The notes below the pieces were generated by a model. It saw only the letters and a program-made list of their open reading frames with translations, was not told the DNA's origin and ran no database searches. From positions 1,719,841 through 1,783,840 of the forward strand of contig FJUW01000012.1 in the NCBI GenBank assembly GCA_900074885.1: a stretch of 64,000 nucleotides of DNA, read 5' to 3'. Shown here in pieces: positions 32,272 to 42,944 of the stretch (its first letter is position 1; each line of letters starts with the position of its first letter). The stretch comes from Rhynchosporium graminicola. Its lineage: Eukaryota; Ascomycota; Leotiomycetes; Helotiales; Ploettnerulaceae. A program made the position numbers and the translations under genes.

Positions 32272-34448
32272 CTACTTGTGAGCTGTGAAAGATCTTATCG
32301 TCAGCGTGATTCCAATCGCAAGCCCCGTAATGACAGCAAGAACAGCAGGCACATTCATAAGCGGAACAAAGTCCGGCTCGGGTGCAGGGATAGGAGCATG
32401 AGCAGACGTGGAAACAGACACAGAAGGACTCAAAGAATCACAGGACTTACCAATCCCTTCCACCTCCACTGGCTCAACACCTACAACCTCACCAACCAAC
32501 TTCTCCTTCTTCATACTGGTGTCCTCCTTCATGAATGGGAAAGCCAGAACCTCCTTAATACTATAGTTATCCGTCAAAAACATGACTAAGCGATCAATAC
32601 CCATACCCCATCCGCCGGTAGGAGGTAATCCATATTCCAAACTCTGACAGAAGTTCTCATCGATCATCTGCGCTTCATCATCACCCTGATCCTTCTGTCT
32701 CGCCTGCTCCTCAAATCTAAGTCTCTGGTCGAAAGGATCGTTTAACTCAGTATAAGCGTTCACGATCTCTTTCTTGCAGACGAAGGCTTCGAAACGCTCG
32801 CAGAGTCCGGGGTTAGAACGGTGGTACTTTGCGAGCGGAGACATCATTTGAGGGTGGCCTGTGATGAATGTCGGGTTTATGCAGGTCTCTTCGATAAATT
32901 CGCCGACTAGTTTGTCGAGCATGCGGGCGTTAGTTAGGGGTGGAGAGCAGTCGACTTTCATCTTTTTCAGGATGCGGCGGAAGAAATCATTGGTTTCTTG
33001 GGTGTGGAGTTGATCGCCTGGGAAGAATTAGCACTTTTATGGAAGCACGGAGAACTTGAGTGTTTACCAGGTGGGAACTTCTCGCCACAGGCTTCCTCCA
33101 GAGCTGGAATCATCTCAACACGTTTCCAAGGAGCTGCCCAATTGACCTCACTGCCATCGTCAGTATGCAAATACGAAACCAAACGAGCTATGGCACTTAC
33201 AACTCCTCACCAGACTGGGAATGATACTTGGTAGTAGTGCCTCCAGTGATATGCTTGACCAATCCCGAAACTAGAACTTCAGTCATGTCCATTATGTCGT
33301 AGACATCTGCATATGCCATATAGAACTCGCAAGTAGTGAATTCCGGGTTATGCGTAAGATCGATACCCTCATTTCGGAATTGACGACCCATCTCGTAAAC
33401 ACGGTTCAAACCACCAACAACAAGCATCTTTAGGTATAATTCAGGCGCAACACGCATGAACATATCCATGTTCAAATCATTATGATGAGTTTTGAAAGGC
33501 TTGGCCGTAGCACCTCCAGCAATTGGATTCATCATTGGAGTCTCAACCTCGATGAAATCCTGCTCGTCGAAATATCTTCGGATATAGGTTATCATCTTGG
33601 AGCGCGTGATGAAGACGTTGCGGGTAGGTTGGTTCATGATGAGATCGAGATAACGCTTTCGGTGACGCTGTTCCTGGTCTTTGAAGCCATAGTACTCGTC
33701 TGGAAGTTGGTGCAGACATGGAGTCAGGAGAATGATTTCCGTGGCGAAAATAGATAGTTCTCCCTCCTCGCCTTTCTCGATCTTGCTCTTGGGTGCCGTT
33801 CGTCCTGGGTATCCAACTATACCGATGATATCACCACGACGGAGATGTTCATGTTGTTGCTCGAAGGGAACACCGTCGGATTTGGCCTCTTGTACCTGAC
33901 ACATAACCTGGACCTTGACGCCCGAGTCCACGACATCGTAAAATACCAGCTTGTTTCCTGATGCGCGCTTGTTAAAGATGCGACCTCCGATCCGGATCTC
34001 GATATCCTTCTTATGCTCGCCAGACTTGAGGTTGCCGTAATCCTTGACGAAGTCTGGTAGGTTGTACGTGACATTGAACTTGTGGGGGTATGGATTTGGT
34101 TCCTTGGTCTTGCGAAGCTTCTCGATGGCGCGAGATCGGATTTCGAAGTATTGCTACCCCGCGTCAGTGCCCGCCTATAAACAGACTGCCCTACGGACAT
34201 CTCAGAGTAAGGGGATGGCATACATTTGGGTTCAATTCCTTCTCATCGGCTTCAGCATTGGACTTCTTGGCCACCACTGGCTTGGGTGGTGCGGCAGCTG
34301 CCCTCTTAACTCGCTCTTCTTCCTTCTGGCGGTTCTTCTGGCGCTTCTTGAGTTCAGACTTGGAAACGCGTTCACCAGTCACCTCATCCAGATGGAGATT
34401 GGCAATTGCTTCAGTGGGAGGAGCGGAAGTTTCTGCTGCGTCCGCCAT
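32272..34448 (-). CDS. KRS1: Lysyl-tRNA synthetase (class II), with optional C-terminal membrane tail
   Basis: Minus-strand exons 34448-34224, 34153-33201, 33150-33068 and 33017-32272 join in phase. The enzyme charges tRNA-Lys with lysine. An N-terminal basic Lys/Arg/Ala extension ([20 protein letters not shown]) precedes the OB-fold anticodon-binding domain ([17 protein letters not shown]) and the class II core: RHRKRYLDL, motif 2 [20 protein letters not shown], and motif 3 [18 protein letters not shown]. Read straight through, it has 668 aa with an unusual Ser/Pro linker and hydrophobic tail. If the in-frame 168-nt intron 32450-32283 is removed, it has 612 aa ending VEGIAHK, close to the normal family length. 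There is no mitochondrial presequence, so the main form is cytosolic. Confidence 0.95.
32283..32450 (-). other. In-frame, fully open intron (exitron-like) in KRS1
   Basis: The donor GTAAGT, a CTGAC branch-like site and a TTTCACAG acceptor are all consensus. Its length, 168 nt, is divisible by three and it has no in-frame stop. Retained, it encodes 56 residues: a Ser/Pro/Ala linker ([17 protein letters not shown]) then a hydrophobic stretch ([19 protein letters not shown]) before RSFTAHK. Both forms end in the same AHK-stop. Confidence 0.7.
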
Positions 34449-35206
34449 GATTGCGATATTTTTATTATGGTGATGTGGAGAGGGTTTAGGGGGGGGATAA
34501 ATGGCGGGGTGAAAGTGATGTTTTGGAAATATTTCTTGGTGGGGTCAAATGGAGTGGTGAGTCACGAGATTCCGCCGACGAGGGGGATTGGGTCAACGGC
34601 TCCAGAACTCTATTCGATGGTCATTTTGCGATGCAGAAACAAACATTTAAGATGTTCTCCGTAGCCCAAGCAGATTTATGTACTCCCTTCATGAATAGCA
34701 AAGTCTTCAAGCCAGTGTCTTTCTTCCCTTTTCATTTCTTTCCTCCCTCGATATTGATAAGGAGATGCTTTGAGTCTACTTCAAATCCAGATGCTTTTAT
34801 TTTTGCTTCTTTTTGCTCATCTTTCAGTCACAGGGTGAATATGTCCATTCTCCAGACTTGTTATGGTTCATTGGCTCCTCTTGTAGAGTAGTGTAGCTAA
34901 TCGTGTACCCGCTTTTCTACGACAGAAACGCAACACAACATCCTCCCGCTGTATGAATGAATTCATTAATAGCTTGAGGTAATCATCAATCCAGGCTGCA
35001 AGATACACACTCAAACTTATGGATTTGTGATGGGCTCATCCGCCTAACGCCGCTGTGTACTATTACATCCGAGAATCTCGAACGGTGAACACCACACGTC
35101 TAAGAACGACTCAGTCTCGTACAATTTCAACATCTCACAGCATCCTTCTCCGTGGCTCGTCAAACTCCAGATTGCCTCTCTCAAACCCCTATGTGAGCCC
35201 CTCGTC
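34449..35206. other. Intergenic
   Basis: Upstream region of KRS1 and 3' flank of the aminotransferase gene. No gene or specific element was recognised. Confidence 0.5.
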
Positions 35207-36523
35207 TTACACGTCCTCCTTAACAACCTCTTCAACCGCCTCTTTGATGATCTTAATCCCAGCCTCCATGTCTTCCTTCGTGATATTCAACGGCGGGATG
35301 AACCTCAGCGTATCATAAATACTAGTAGTAAGCACCAACATATCCCTGTCCATACACTTCTTCTGAATCTTCCCTGCAAACCCCTTCCCAGGTGTGCATT
35401 CCAAGGCCAACATCAGACCCAGGCCCCTCACATCAAACACCACTTTTCCCAGCTTCTTGTCATCTCTAATCTCCTCAAGAGCTCCTCTGAGTTCCGCTCC
35501 TCTCGCATTAACATTCTCCAAGATCTTCTCCTCTTTAAAAGCCTTCGCAACAGCAATCCCCGCCGCGCAAGCCACCGCATTCCCAGCATACGTCCCGCCC
35601 ATGCTTCCCGGCTTCTGCATATCCATAAGCTCCTTCCTACTCACGATCCCGGATAACGGAAACCCGTTCGCGATTCCCTTGGCCATGATCAGGATGTCAG
35701 GTCTGACACCCCAATGCTCAATCGCGAACATCTTACCGGTTCTTCCAAATCCAGATTGCACTTCGTCGATGACCAAGAGGATGTTATGCTTATCGCAAAT
35801 CTCGCGGACTTTTGCGAGGTATGCAGCGGGAGGAGGGACGTAGCCGCCTTCGCCGAGGACGGGCTCGATGAAGATTGCTGCTGTGTCGCTTGGTGCCGTT
35901 TCTCGTTTGAGAAGGAGCTCGAGTTGAAGAACGGGGTCCATACAACAGTTCCCAAAGCCGTATTTGCCATCTGAGTGGGTAGAAATAGAGCATTGTTTAC
36001 AATACGGAAAGGGGACAGAGAAAACACCCGGCATGAGCGGTGCGTAGTTCTCTCCATACACAGTCTTCGACCTTGTCATAGCCATGGTTCCGAATGTGCG
36101 ACCGTGATAAGAGCCTTGCATCACAATAACATTCTGTTTCTTCGTCGCGTGTCTGGCAAGCTTCACAGCTGCTTCAACGGCCTCTGATCCCGAGTTCCAG
36201 AAGAAGAATGTGTCGAGACTCTTATCCACATTCTGCACTACCGGCAATAAGTTTTCAATGAGCTCCAACTGCGGTTTCTGGAAAGCAATGTTCACTTGGC
36301 CGTGCACGAGAGTCCCGACTTGTTTTTGAGCTGCGGCTGTGACCTTTGGGTGACAATGGCCTAAGTTCGTGACGCCGATTCCCGAGGTAAAGTCTAGCAT
36401 TTTGCGGCCGCCTGTCATGGTCACATAGCTGCCTGATCCGGACTCAATGACTTCTGTGCTGAGACGGCCGATACCTTTGGCGATGTGGCGGGTGCCGAAG
36501 GCGGCGAGCTTGGAGACGGACAT
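35207..36523 (-). CDS. Class III PLP-dependent aminotransferase, GabT-like
   Basis: Single exon, 438 aa, full family length. Landmarks: DFTSGIGVTNLGHCHPKV, the PLP-phosphate loop WNSGSEAVE (110-116), SYHGRTFG, IDEVQSGFGRTG with Asp253 and Gln256 at the pyridine ring, and IMAKGIANGFPLSG with the Schiff-base Lys282, then GTYAGNAVACAA. It transfers an omega-amino group, most likely from 4-aminobutyrate or a related amine or amino acid, to a 2-oxo acid. Acetylornithine or ornithine aminotransferase activity is less likely but not excluded. There is no obvious targeting peptide. The start is the first Met and the conserved sequence begins shortly after. Confidence 0.92.
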   Translation of the reverse strand: MSVSKLAAFGTRHIAKGIGRLSTEVIESGSGSYVTMTGGRKMLDFTSGIGVTNLGHCHPKVTAAAQKQVGTLVHGQVNIAFQKPQLELIENLLPVVQNVDKSLDTFFFWNSGSEAVEAAVKLARHATKKQNVIVMQGSYHGRTFGTMAMTRSKTVYGENYAPLMPGVFSVPFPYCKQCSISTHSDGKYGFGNCCMDPVLQLELLLKRETAPSDTAAIFIEPVLGEGGYVPPPAAYLAKVREICDKHNILLVIDEVQSGFGRTGKMFAIEHWGVRPDILIMAKGIANGFPLSGIVSRKELMDMQKPGSMGGTYAGNAVACAAGIAVAKAFKEEKILENVNARGAELRGALEEIRDDKKLGKVVFDVRGLGLMLALECTPGKGFAGKIQKKCMDRDMLVLTTSIYDTLRFIPPLNITKEDMEAGIKIIKEAVEEVVKEDV

Positions 36524-37220
36524 TTTATGAGCTGATGGGTGCGGTGACCTTTTGAGGTCTGCTCTCGAGGTGTGTATGTGTGATGGAGCGACAGAGGGAT
36601 GAGGAGAGAAGATAGGGTGAGGTAGGGAATTCGACGTGGGAATTCAGGACCGAGATTATATCAACTTTGTGAATGAGAGAAGGTTTTGAGGCTCTCAAAG
36701 TTTGTAGAAACGAAGATAAGAAACTTGGAAGTGAAAGCTGTTTGGGTATAAGTGGAGCCCTGTATGCCCTGCATGCCCAGGCGCAACTTTATTCGACTGG
36801 CCAATGGGACGTCCAACATAGGTCATATTACGGCAACCGACCTCAAGTGCGGCTGTTGCTTGATTTGAGACTGGAAAGAGATACTCAGTACTAAGGTAGA
36901 TTCAATATGCCATATTCGCATTGATGAATATCAACAATCTGAGACGAGATATGCTGTTACAAAGGGAAGGCTTAGATAAGGATATTTCATGGGAGTCTTC
37001 CCCAAGAATATGTGTACTGTAGAGCTGAAAACGTGAGTCCTCGTCCCCTTCTCCATCCTCTCCGAGATGGATATTGTAATGTCCCAAAATGGATATCTGT
37101 CGATCCCAATGCGCCGTCTACCCTTGCATCCAATGCCGCTAACACAACATACACATACATACATGCAGAACCTATGCTGCTGCTTCCCAATATCTACACC
37201 AGCTTGTCATCTGAGAGCCT
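36524..37220. other. Intergenic
   Basis: 5' flank of the aminotransferase and 3' flank of COX15. Nothing else recognised. Confidence 0.5.
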
Positions 37221-38813
37221 TCATGAGCTGCCAGCCAAAGCACCTCCACTGCTTATCGCACCAGCATCAGCTTTGATACCTTTACCAACTCCCATCATCC
37301 TCTCCCCTGATTTGACAGTTCCCATACCCGCCCTCATCTTCACCATCTTCATTAAATTCCTAGGAATCCACACTCGTCCCCCCAATACCAGTACACCGGT
37401 GAGGAGCGCCAAACTCCCCGCTTGATGCGCCGAAGCCAATGGAATAGGCACCAAGTATATCAGTGTGCTGATACCCAACGCGACCTGCAAACCCAACAGA
37501 TGGACCACGCCCAAGACTCCTTTTCTCGCCACCTTGGGCAGTTGAGATTTGACTGTCTTATTGAAATAAGTATAAGCCCACAGACTCATCACGGCAGTAG
37601 TAGTACTAGTTGCTAAAATCCTATGATCGAGTTGTACCGTACTAGGATTCTCTAACATGTTTCGCCAGACAATATCCGAATGATCACTCTTGCGGCTGTA
37701 GAACGGGTCCACGAGCTCTGATTTCGGTGGTGCGAGACCGTTGCCCATGGTTGGAAATTCGTTGTATATCATTCCGGCATCGAGACCAGCTACTAATCCG
37801 CCTGACATAGCCGTCGTAAACACCAGCACCGCAAGTCCAGCGACTGATTTGCGGAATGGGGAGAGAGAAGGCGAAAGTACGTCTTGAAAATGTGCATAAG
37901 CTGCTGCGGGATTGGCGAGGTGTTTGTTCGTTCGCAAGATTGACAAGCCATTCCATAGCATAGCAGTGTAGCAAATAAAGGCCGTCCCGAGATGGGCAGT
38001 CAATCGATACTGGCTGACTCTGGGATGGGAACCGGGGGCGAAGAGGTCATCCTTAAGTCCAGATTTCACCATATACCATCCCAAGGCTCCCTGTGCGCCT
38101 ATCAATGAGCTTATACCGAGAAGACGCAGAGACATGTTTGCAGACACTTTCCCGCGCGAGACGAAGTAGATTGCGGGTAGGATGAAAGAAAGTCCAACGA
38201 AACGACCCCATAATCGGTGCCCCCATTCCATGAAATATATCTTTTTGAACTCTTCGAGTGTCATATGTGGATTTAGGAGTTTGAATTCGGGGGAGGCCCG
38301 GTAGAGGGAGAATTCGGAGTCCCAGTCTGCGGCGGAGAGTGGCGGCAACGAGCCGGTCACTGGACGCCATTCTGTTATGCTGAGACTGTGGAATATTAGC
38401 CACGGTTCTTAGGTCCAGGGGAAAGCCAGAGCCGCATACCCAGATTCGGTCAATCTCGTCAAACCCCCAAACACCACGAGTCCAAACACACTGCCCGCTG
38501 AAGCTAAAAGCCAGTACCCCACGGCATTACTCGATGTCTCAGGGAAGAAGCCCTTCTTGCTTGATCCAGCTTTCTTCTCGACGTTCTGTATTACCGTCTG
38601 TCCGAAGTTCTTCAATGGCAAAGTCTTATTCGCTGCCGGGTCGGCAAAAGTAATACTGCTATTGAATCGAATACTGCGTGACAGATTCGCTTTCCCAGGA
38701 CTCTTTACTTTCGAGAGTAGCGCGGGCGATTGGCGTAGACAGCGCTGGCAGATGAAGAAGTCGGATGAGAGCTTTGGACCTGCTCGCCGCAGGCTTGCCA
38801 TAATCGATGCCAT
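37221..38813 (-). CDS. COX15: Heme A synthase COX15 (mitochondrial inner membrane)
   Basis: Two exons (38813-38440 and 38385-37221; 54-nt intron GTATGC..CCACAG) give 512 aa. The protein oxidises heme O to heme A for cytochrome c oxidase. An Arg/Ser-rich mitochondrial presequence (with CQRCLRQ) precedes GGLTRLTESG, which the splice joins to LSITEWRPVTGSLPPL, the family signature. Heme-ligand His motifs are visible: EWGHRLWGR, LTAHLGTAF, LDHRILA and SAHQAGSLALL, in about eight membrane segments. The phase of the junction confirms the intron. The start could be the first or fifth residue Met. Confidence 0.95.
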
Positions 38814-39390
38814 GGTGAGGTTTTCAATTCAATGGCTTTATCTTTTCATCCACGAATTGAGTGTGAGGGGGATTGGGAAGATGGAAAATCGTAAGACTAG
38901 CAATAAGATAGCGAAGTGGAGGGAGGGTCGATATTTTGGTGATCCAACCTTGAAGATTATGTCAGCAAGGGTCCTTTCTATCGGCAGCTTCTGATTGGGA
39001 GAAGTGATAGGAGGGAGCTGACTCAACTCGGACTTGCACTTGGACTTGGACTTGGTGGAGATCTCCACCAGGGGTTCACGTCTACAGGTACAGCCTCACC
39101 AGCCTCATCCGGTCCGTGTCAATTCTAGGGAGGTGATACGAGGCAATAACATACTTATAACAGGCACCCAGGACTTGAATTGAAGTTCAAAGCTTTACAT
39201 TATCACTTCATGATATTGCATTACAACACGTTTCCACGACTTGTTCTTTATTGCCATTGCTGTTACTACTAAGCATTACAACATATCGCGATGTTTCGGC
39301 TGAAATACTAAGCTCTCTATACTACCTGTACCTTACGGAGACCACGTCCGCGCTACTTCCACCGCGCTTTCTAGCTCTCGCGCTTGCTTC
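38814..39390. promoter_or_regulatory. Divergent promoter region of COX15 and a transporter gene
   Basis: 577 bp separate the two divergent starts. No TATA box or operator is claimed; the call rests on gene orientation only. Confidence 0.4.
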
Positions 39391-41043
39391 ATGTTCTCCC
39401 CTCGAAACACCGATGCGCCAAATCCATTCAAGCCCGCCCTCCAGTATCTCCTCCTCTCTGGAGATAGATTACAATCCCAATCCCAATCTCGATCACGACC
39501 CGACCATCAGCAAACCAGTTCAGCAGGAGGTCCGGATACTGATTCAGATCCAGACACCCAATCCCCTCCTGCAAAGATGCCTTCCTTCAAGTCACCGAAC
39601 CAGACTTCAATACCTCTAGTCAACATCTCGCGATCACCATCTCCCTTCCGCAGGCGACACTCCGACTCGAACCCCTCAGGATCAGAAACAGACGACGATG
39701 ATTGGGGAGTCGCGCCTATGTCCTCTCGCGAGCCGTTCCTCACTCAAGAAGAAAGATCTAGTAAATACACAGGCTGGAGATGGTTATTCTACGGTGGAGG
39801 CATAGGCCAATTCTTCTTCAACACCGTCCTGGGCTGGCAAATATACATTGGGATTCTGGTGTTATGGCTCGGTGGCTGCCAAATAGGTCTTACGATCTTG
39901 AATCGCATTATATTATGGAGTGGGTACCTACAAGTGAATTATACAGCCCATACCAAGCTGATGACTCTTATAGCCGGCGTGTATAAGTTTCCATATCCAT
40001 TGACAACGACTCTTTTCGAGATGTTGATGACACACTGGTTGATCTTGCTGAGTGCGTATATTACGAGATGGGTCAGTCCTTGGCTGATTGCAGCTGGGTT
40101 ATCTGGTGGAATCGCGCCTTCGCGACCATTACAATCACAATCACCCCCAGGAATTCGAGGTTTAGGAAAGAATGCCAGCTTCTTCAGCTCCATCACTCGA
40201 TCCCATACCAGTGGAATCGCCGGTGGAGGAATCCTCGAATTCGATCTACAGGTTGTGAAAACAGTCATCCCTTGCGCAATCATCTTCGTGCTGAAAGTCA
40301 GCCTCTCAAACCTTTCATTCGCATACGCCCAACTGCCGATCTACATCTTAGCACGAATCGCCATTGTCCCCCTGTCTTTGATCTTCACGTACTTCCTCTC
40401 ACAAACACCACACAGCGTATCAACTATCTCGGCGGCTTTGACAGCAACACTTACGCTCCTGATCGCAACTATCCGTCCAAATGTCCGCGTAACATGGGAT
40501 GCCATCGTTTGTGGGATCCTCTCCTCTGTTTTCGTTGCCCTATACCCGGTGCAGTTACAACGAACATATAAGACCCTCGTCGCACAACTCATCCCCCAAG
40601 GCGACCTTCTCGGTACCTTTCCCGCCTCCTCTTCCTCAACAGACTACTCCGGATCCAAAGAAGAATCCCGTGCCTACTGGCTTCTCCTGCACCACCTCTC
40701 CCTCCTCTCCATCCTCATCTTCCTCCCAATCGTCATCCTCTCCGGTGAACCCGTCCTAATCTGGCGAAATTGCTACTTTCTGGACGTTTTTTTCCACTGG
40801 CTCATGATCATTTGCGGCGGTATTGGGAGTTGGGCTGTGTTTTGGAGTACTATTGCTTTGACGCGGGCAACTAGTCCACTTACGAGTACCTTTTTGTTTT
40901 TACCGAGAGCTGCTTTCTTGCTGCCGATCATGGCGAGCTTCAGAATGCCTGCTTATAGTTGGATAGGCATTGGGATGTGTTGGGTTAGTTGTGGGTGGTT
41001 TCTGCTAGGGAGGGGAAGGAGAGGGGTGGGGAGACTCAGATAA
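39391..41043 (+). CDS. Drug/metabolite-superfamily (nucleotide-sugar/TPT-type) transporter
   Basis: The frame is open for 550 codons. A 54-nt in-frame segment (39920-39973, GTGGGT..TTATAG with a CTGAT branch-like site) is probably an intron, because removing it joins NRIILWT to GVYKFPYPLTTTLFEM as in the family, leaving 532 aa. A disordered Ser/Pro N-terminus of about 125 residues is followed by about ten membrane segments. These include WVSPWLIAAGL, then VVKTVIPCAIIFVLKVSLSNLSF, ATIRPNVRVTWDAIVCG, and LTRATSPLTSTFLFLPR near the end. Such proteins move nucleotide sugars or phosphates in Golgi or ER. The substrate cannot be read from the sequence. A later Met (MPSFKSP) is an alternative start. 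Confidence 0.8.
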   Translation: MFSPRNTDAPNPFKPALQYLLLSGDRLQSQSQSRSRPDHQQTSSAGGPDTDSDPDTQSPPAKMPSFKSPNQTSIPLVNISRSPSPFRRRHSDSNPSGSETDDDDWGVAPMSSREPFLTQEERSSKYTGWRWLFYGGGIGQFFFNTVLGWQIYIGILVLWLGGCQIGLTILNRIILWSGYLQVNYTAHTKLMTLIAGVYKFPYPLTTTLFEMLMTHWLILLSAYITRWVSPWLIAAGLSGGIAPSRPLQSQSPPGIRGLGKNASFFSSITRSHTSGIAGGGILEFDLQVVKTVIPCAIIFVLKVSLSNLSFAYAQLPIYILARIAIVPLSLIFTYFLSQTPHSVSTISAALTATLTLLIATIRPNVRVTWDAIVCGILSSVFVALYPVQLQRTYKTLVAQLIPQGDLLGTFPASSSSTDYSGSKEESRAYWLLLHHLSLLSILIFLPIVILSGEPVLIWRNCYFLDVFFHWLMIICGGIGSWAVFWSTIALTRATSPLTSTFLFLPRAAFLLPIMASFRMPAYSWIGIGMCWVSCGWFLLGRGRRGVGRLR

Positions 41044-42251
41044 TGTCTGATATGCCTACGTATCTTGTGTTCGTCATTCCCAGCGGTTTTATTCGGCGGT
41101 GCACATATTATGAAAGACCACGTGCCAGATCTGTCAACAAAAGTCTGTTGTATCCACCACCCAGTCTAGCCTCGCATACATCGGGAAATACCTTAATAAT
41201 ATAATTATTGAAAAGGACGTTGCTACTTATTTACTTATCTTACATTCCCACTGGAAATGACCAGTGCAGACTCTCACTTGTGGCCGCGATGTACATACAA
41301 GACTGACTAGCTTTACCTACCCAGGTAACCTCCTTTCAAGACACTAGTTTCGCCTCTCCGTACTACTTCAACATATCGAATCGACGGTTTTTCCGGGTCT
41401 GGTAGTTATTATTCTAGAGCAATCATCCAAGACCGTGTACCAGCGTGCAATCGACGCCGCCTATGTTCACCATCAATCAGCACAGACAGCCATCACTCCA
41501 CTTCGTTGTCACGCTACACAAATAATCCTACGTAACGCTGATTCAAATCCGAATCATCTCCCCAGATAGGATTCGATCTATTGTGCTTGGCGCCTAAGCG
41601 AGCGCATCATCGTTGTCAACCGGGTGATACAGATGATTAGCCACGGTCTCGTATTGATGAATAAGTTCTTGAAAAAAAGGCTCCTTGAAGGATCCTGGAG
41701 AGGTGATTGATGTTGTGGAACGGATTAGATAGGGGAGGGGGAGTTGCGATAATTGATGAGTTTAACTGAGAGGTGGCAGAAACGGCTGGATACTTCTGGA
41801 TGTTGCTCTTTGGGTGGCGGGATGTAATGGCTTGGAATATAATTAAGACTTTAAGTGGTTGGGGTTACTTCCTCGGCAATCACTTGGCATTCTCGAATCA
41901 ATCGGTGTGTCCTCATTGATAGGATGGATAGGTACTTTTAGATCGCTTCCTTCACTCCTCGAGTACCACCACCCTGAGTACCCAAGACTTGCAAGTCGGA
42001 AGAGTCCTGCACAGGAAATGCAGCTGAAAATCATCCATTTTCTTTCGGAGCTACAATCACTACATGTCATTCGGTGAATTCGTGTCTTTAGTGTGGTGTT
42101 GCTTGGTGTGAAATACTTATATATTTCTTTACCCCTCCGTCGACCACAAATATACCTTCAGCTCAATGCGCCGCCACTATTGAACCCTCGAATCATCTCA
42201 CTACTTCCTGGATCTCATTTTCTCACCATATTAAAGCATACTCACGTCACG
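41044..42251. other. Gene-free stretch of 1.2 kb
   Basis: No coding or RNA gene recognised. The last 200 bases form the promoter and leader of the secreted Cys-rich gene, with an AT-rich CTTATATATTTC near 42117. Confidence 0.45.
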
Positions 42252-42944
42252 ATGCTTACTAAATTCCTCACCGTATCTTTATTCGCGGTCGCGGTCGCAG
42301 CCAGCGCCGTTCCACCTGGTATGTAGCCTCTCCTCCACATCAATCTCTTTCATAAGATATCCTTACATACTCTACTCTCCACTTCGTCTTCCAATCATGT
42401 ACTCTTTCCTCGTACGATCCAAGAGATAAAGGTCTCGAAACACCTCGCATCTTAAATCCACTTCTCAAGTACGCACACTGACAGATCTCAACAGCTTTAA
42501 CGATCAGTAAACCCAACCACTGCAAAAAGCCATTCTGTATTTCCTTCTGTCCCGACGCAACGTCCGTATATTCCCTTCTAATCCTCTCCTTCTCATCGTC
42601 CAACCCTCCCATAGCCCTCCCAAGTCCCCCTTCTAATCAATCTCACAGCCCATTCAACTGCTGCGTGCAATACATCCGCGACCCATGCTCCGACCACCAA
42701 AAACCGCCGGTCAATCCTCCCACCAAGCCATGCACCGGCCCCAATGATTTTGATTGCAAATGTCGATGCGAGAAGTCTCCTGAGTAAGTCGTAATCTGTG
42801 AATTTGGAAGAAGTCAATGGGAAAAAAAGAAGTTCTTAAAGCTGATATGATGGGTTGTGCAGGATCACGTATTTCTGCAATGCGCAGTATTTTAGAGATC
42901 CGTGTGAGCCATTGGACGATGAAGTGAATGTGTCTGCAGTCTAG
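42252..42944 (+). CDS. Small secreted Cys-rich protein, effector-like
   Basis: Exons 42252-42318, 42495-42561, 42649-42783 and 42863-42944 join in phase to 116 aa; if the 87-nt in-frame intron 42562-42648 is retained, 145 aa. A signal peptide (MLTKFLTVSLFAVAVAASA) is followed by 12 Cys: HCKKPFCISFC, FNCCVQYIRDPC, KPCTGPNDFDCKCRC and YFCNAQYFRDPC. The motif QY-x-RDPC occurs twice, once in each of the last two exons. No known domain was recognised. Size, secretion signal and Cys density are those of fungal effectors or defensive surface proteins. That role is an inference. The middle intron has a weak donor (GTCCGT), so the short form is less certain than the rest. Confidence 0.7.
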
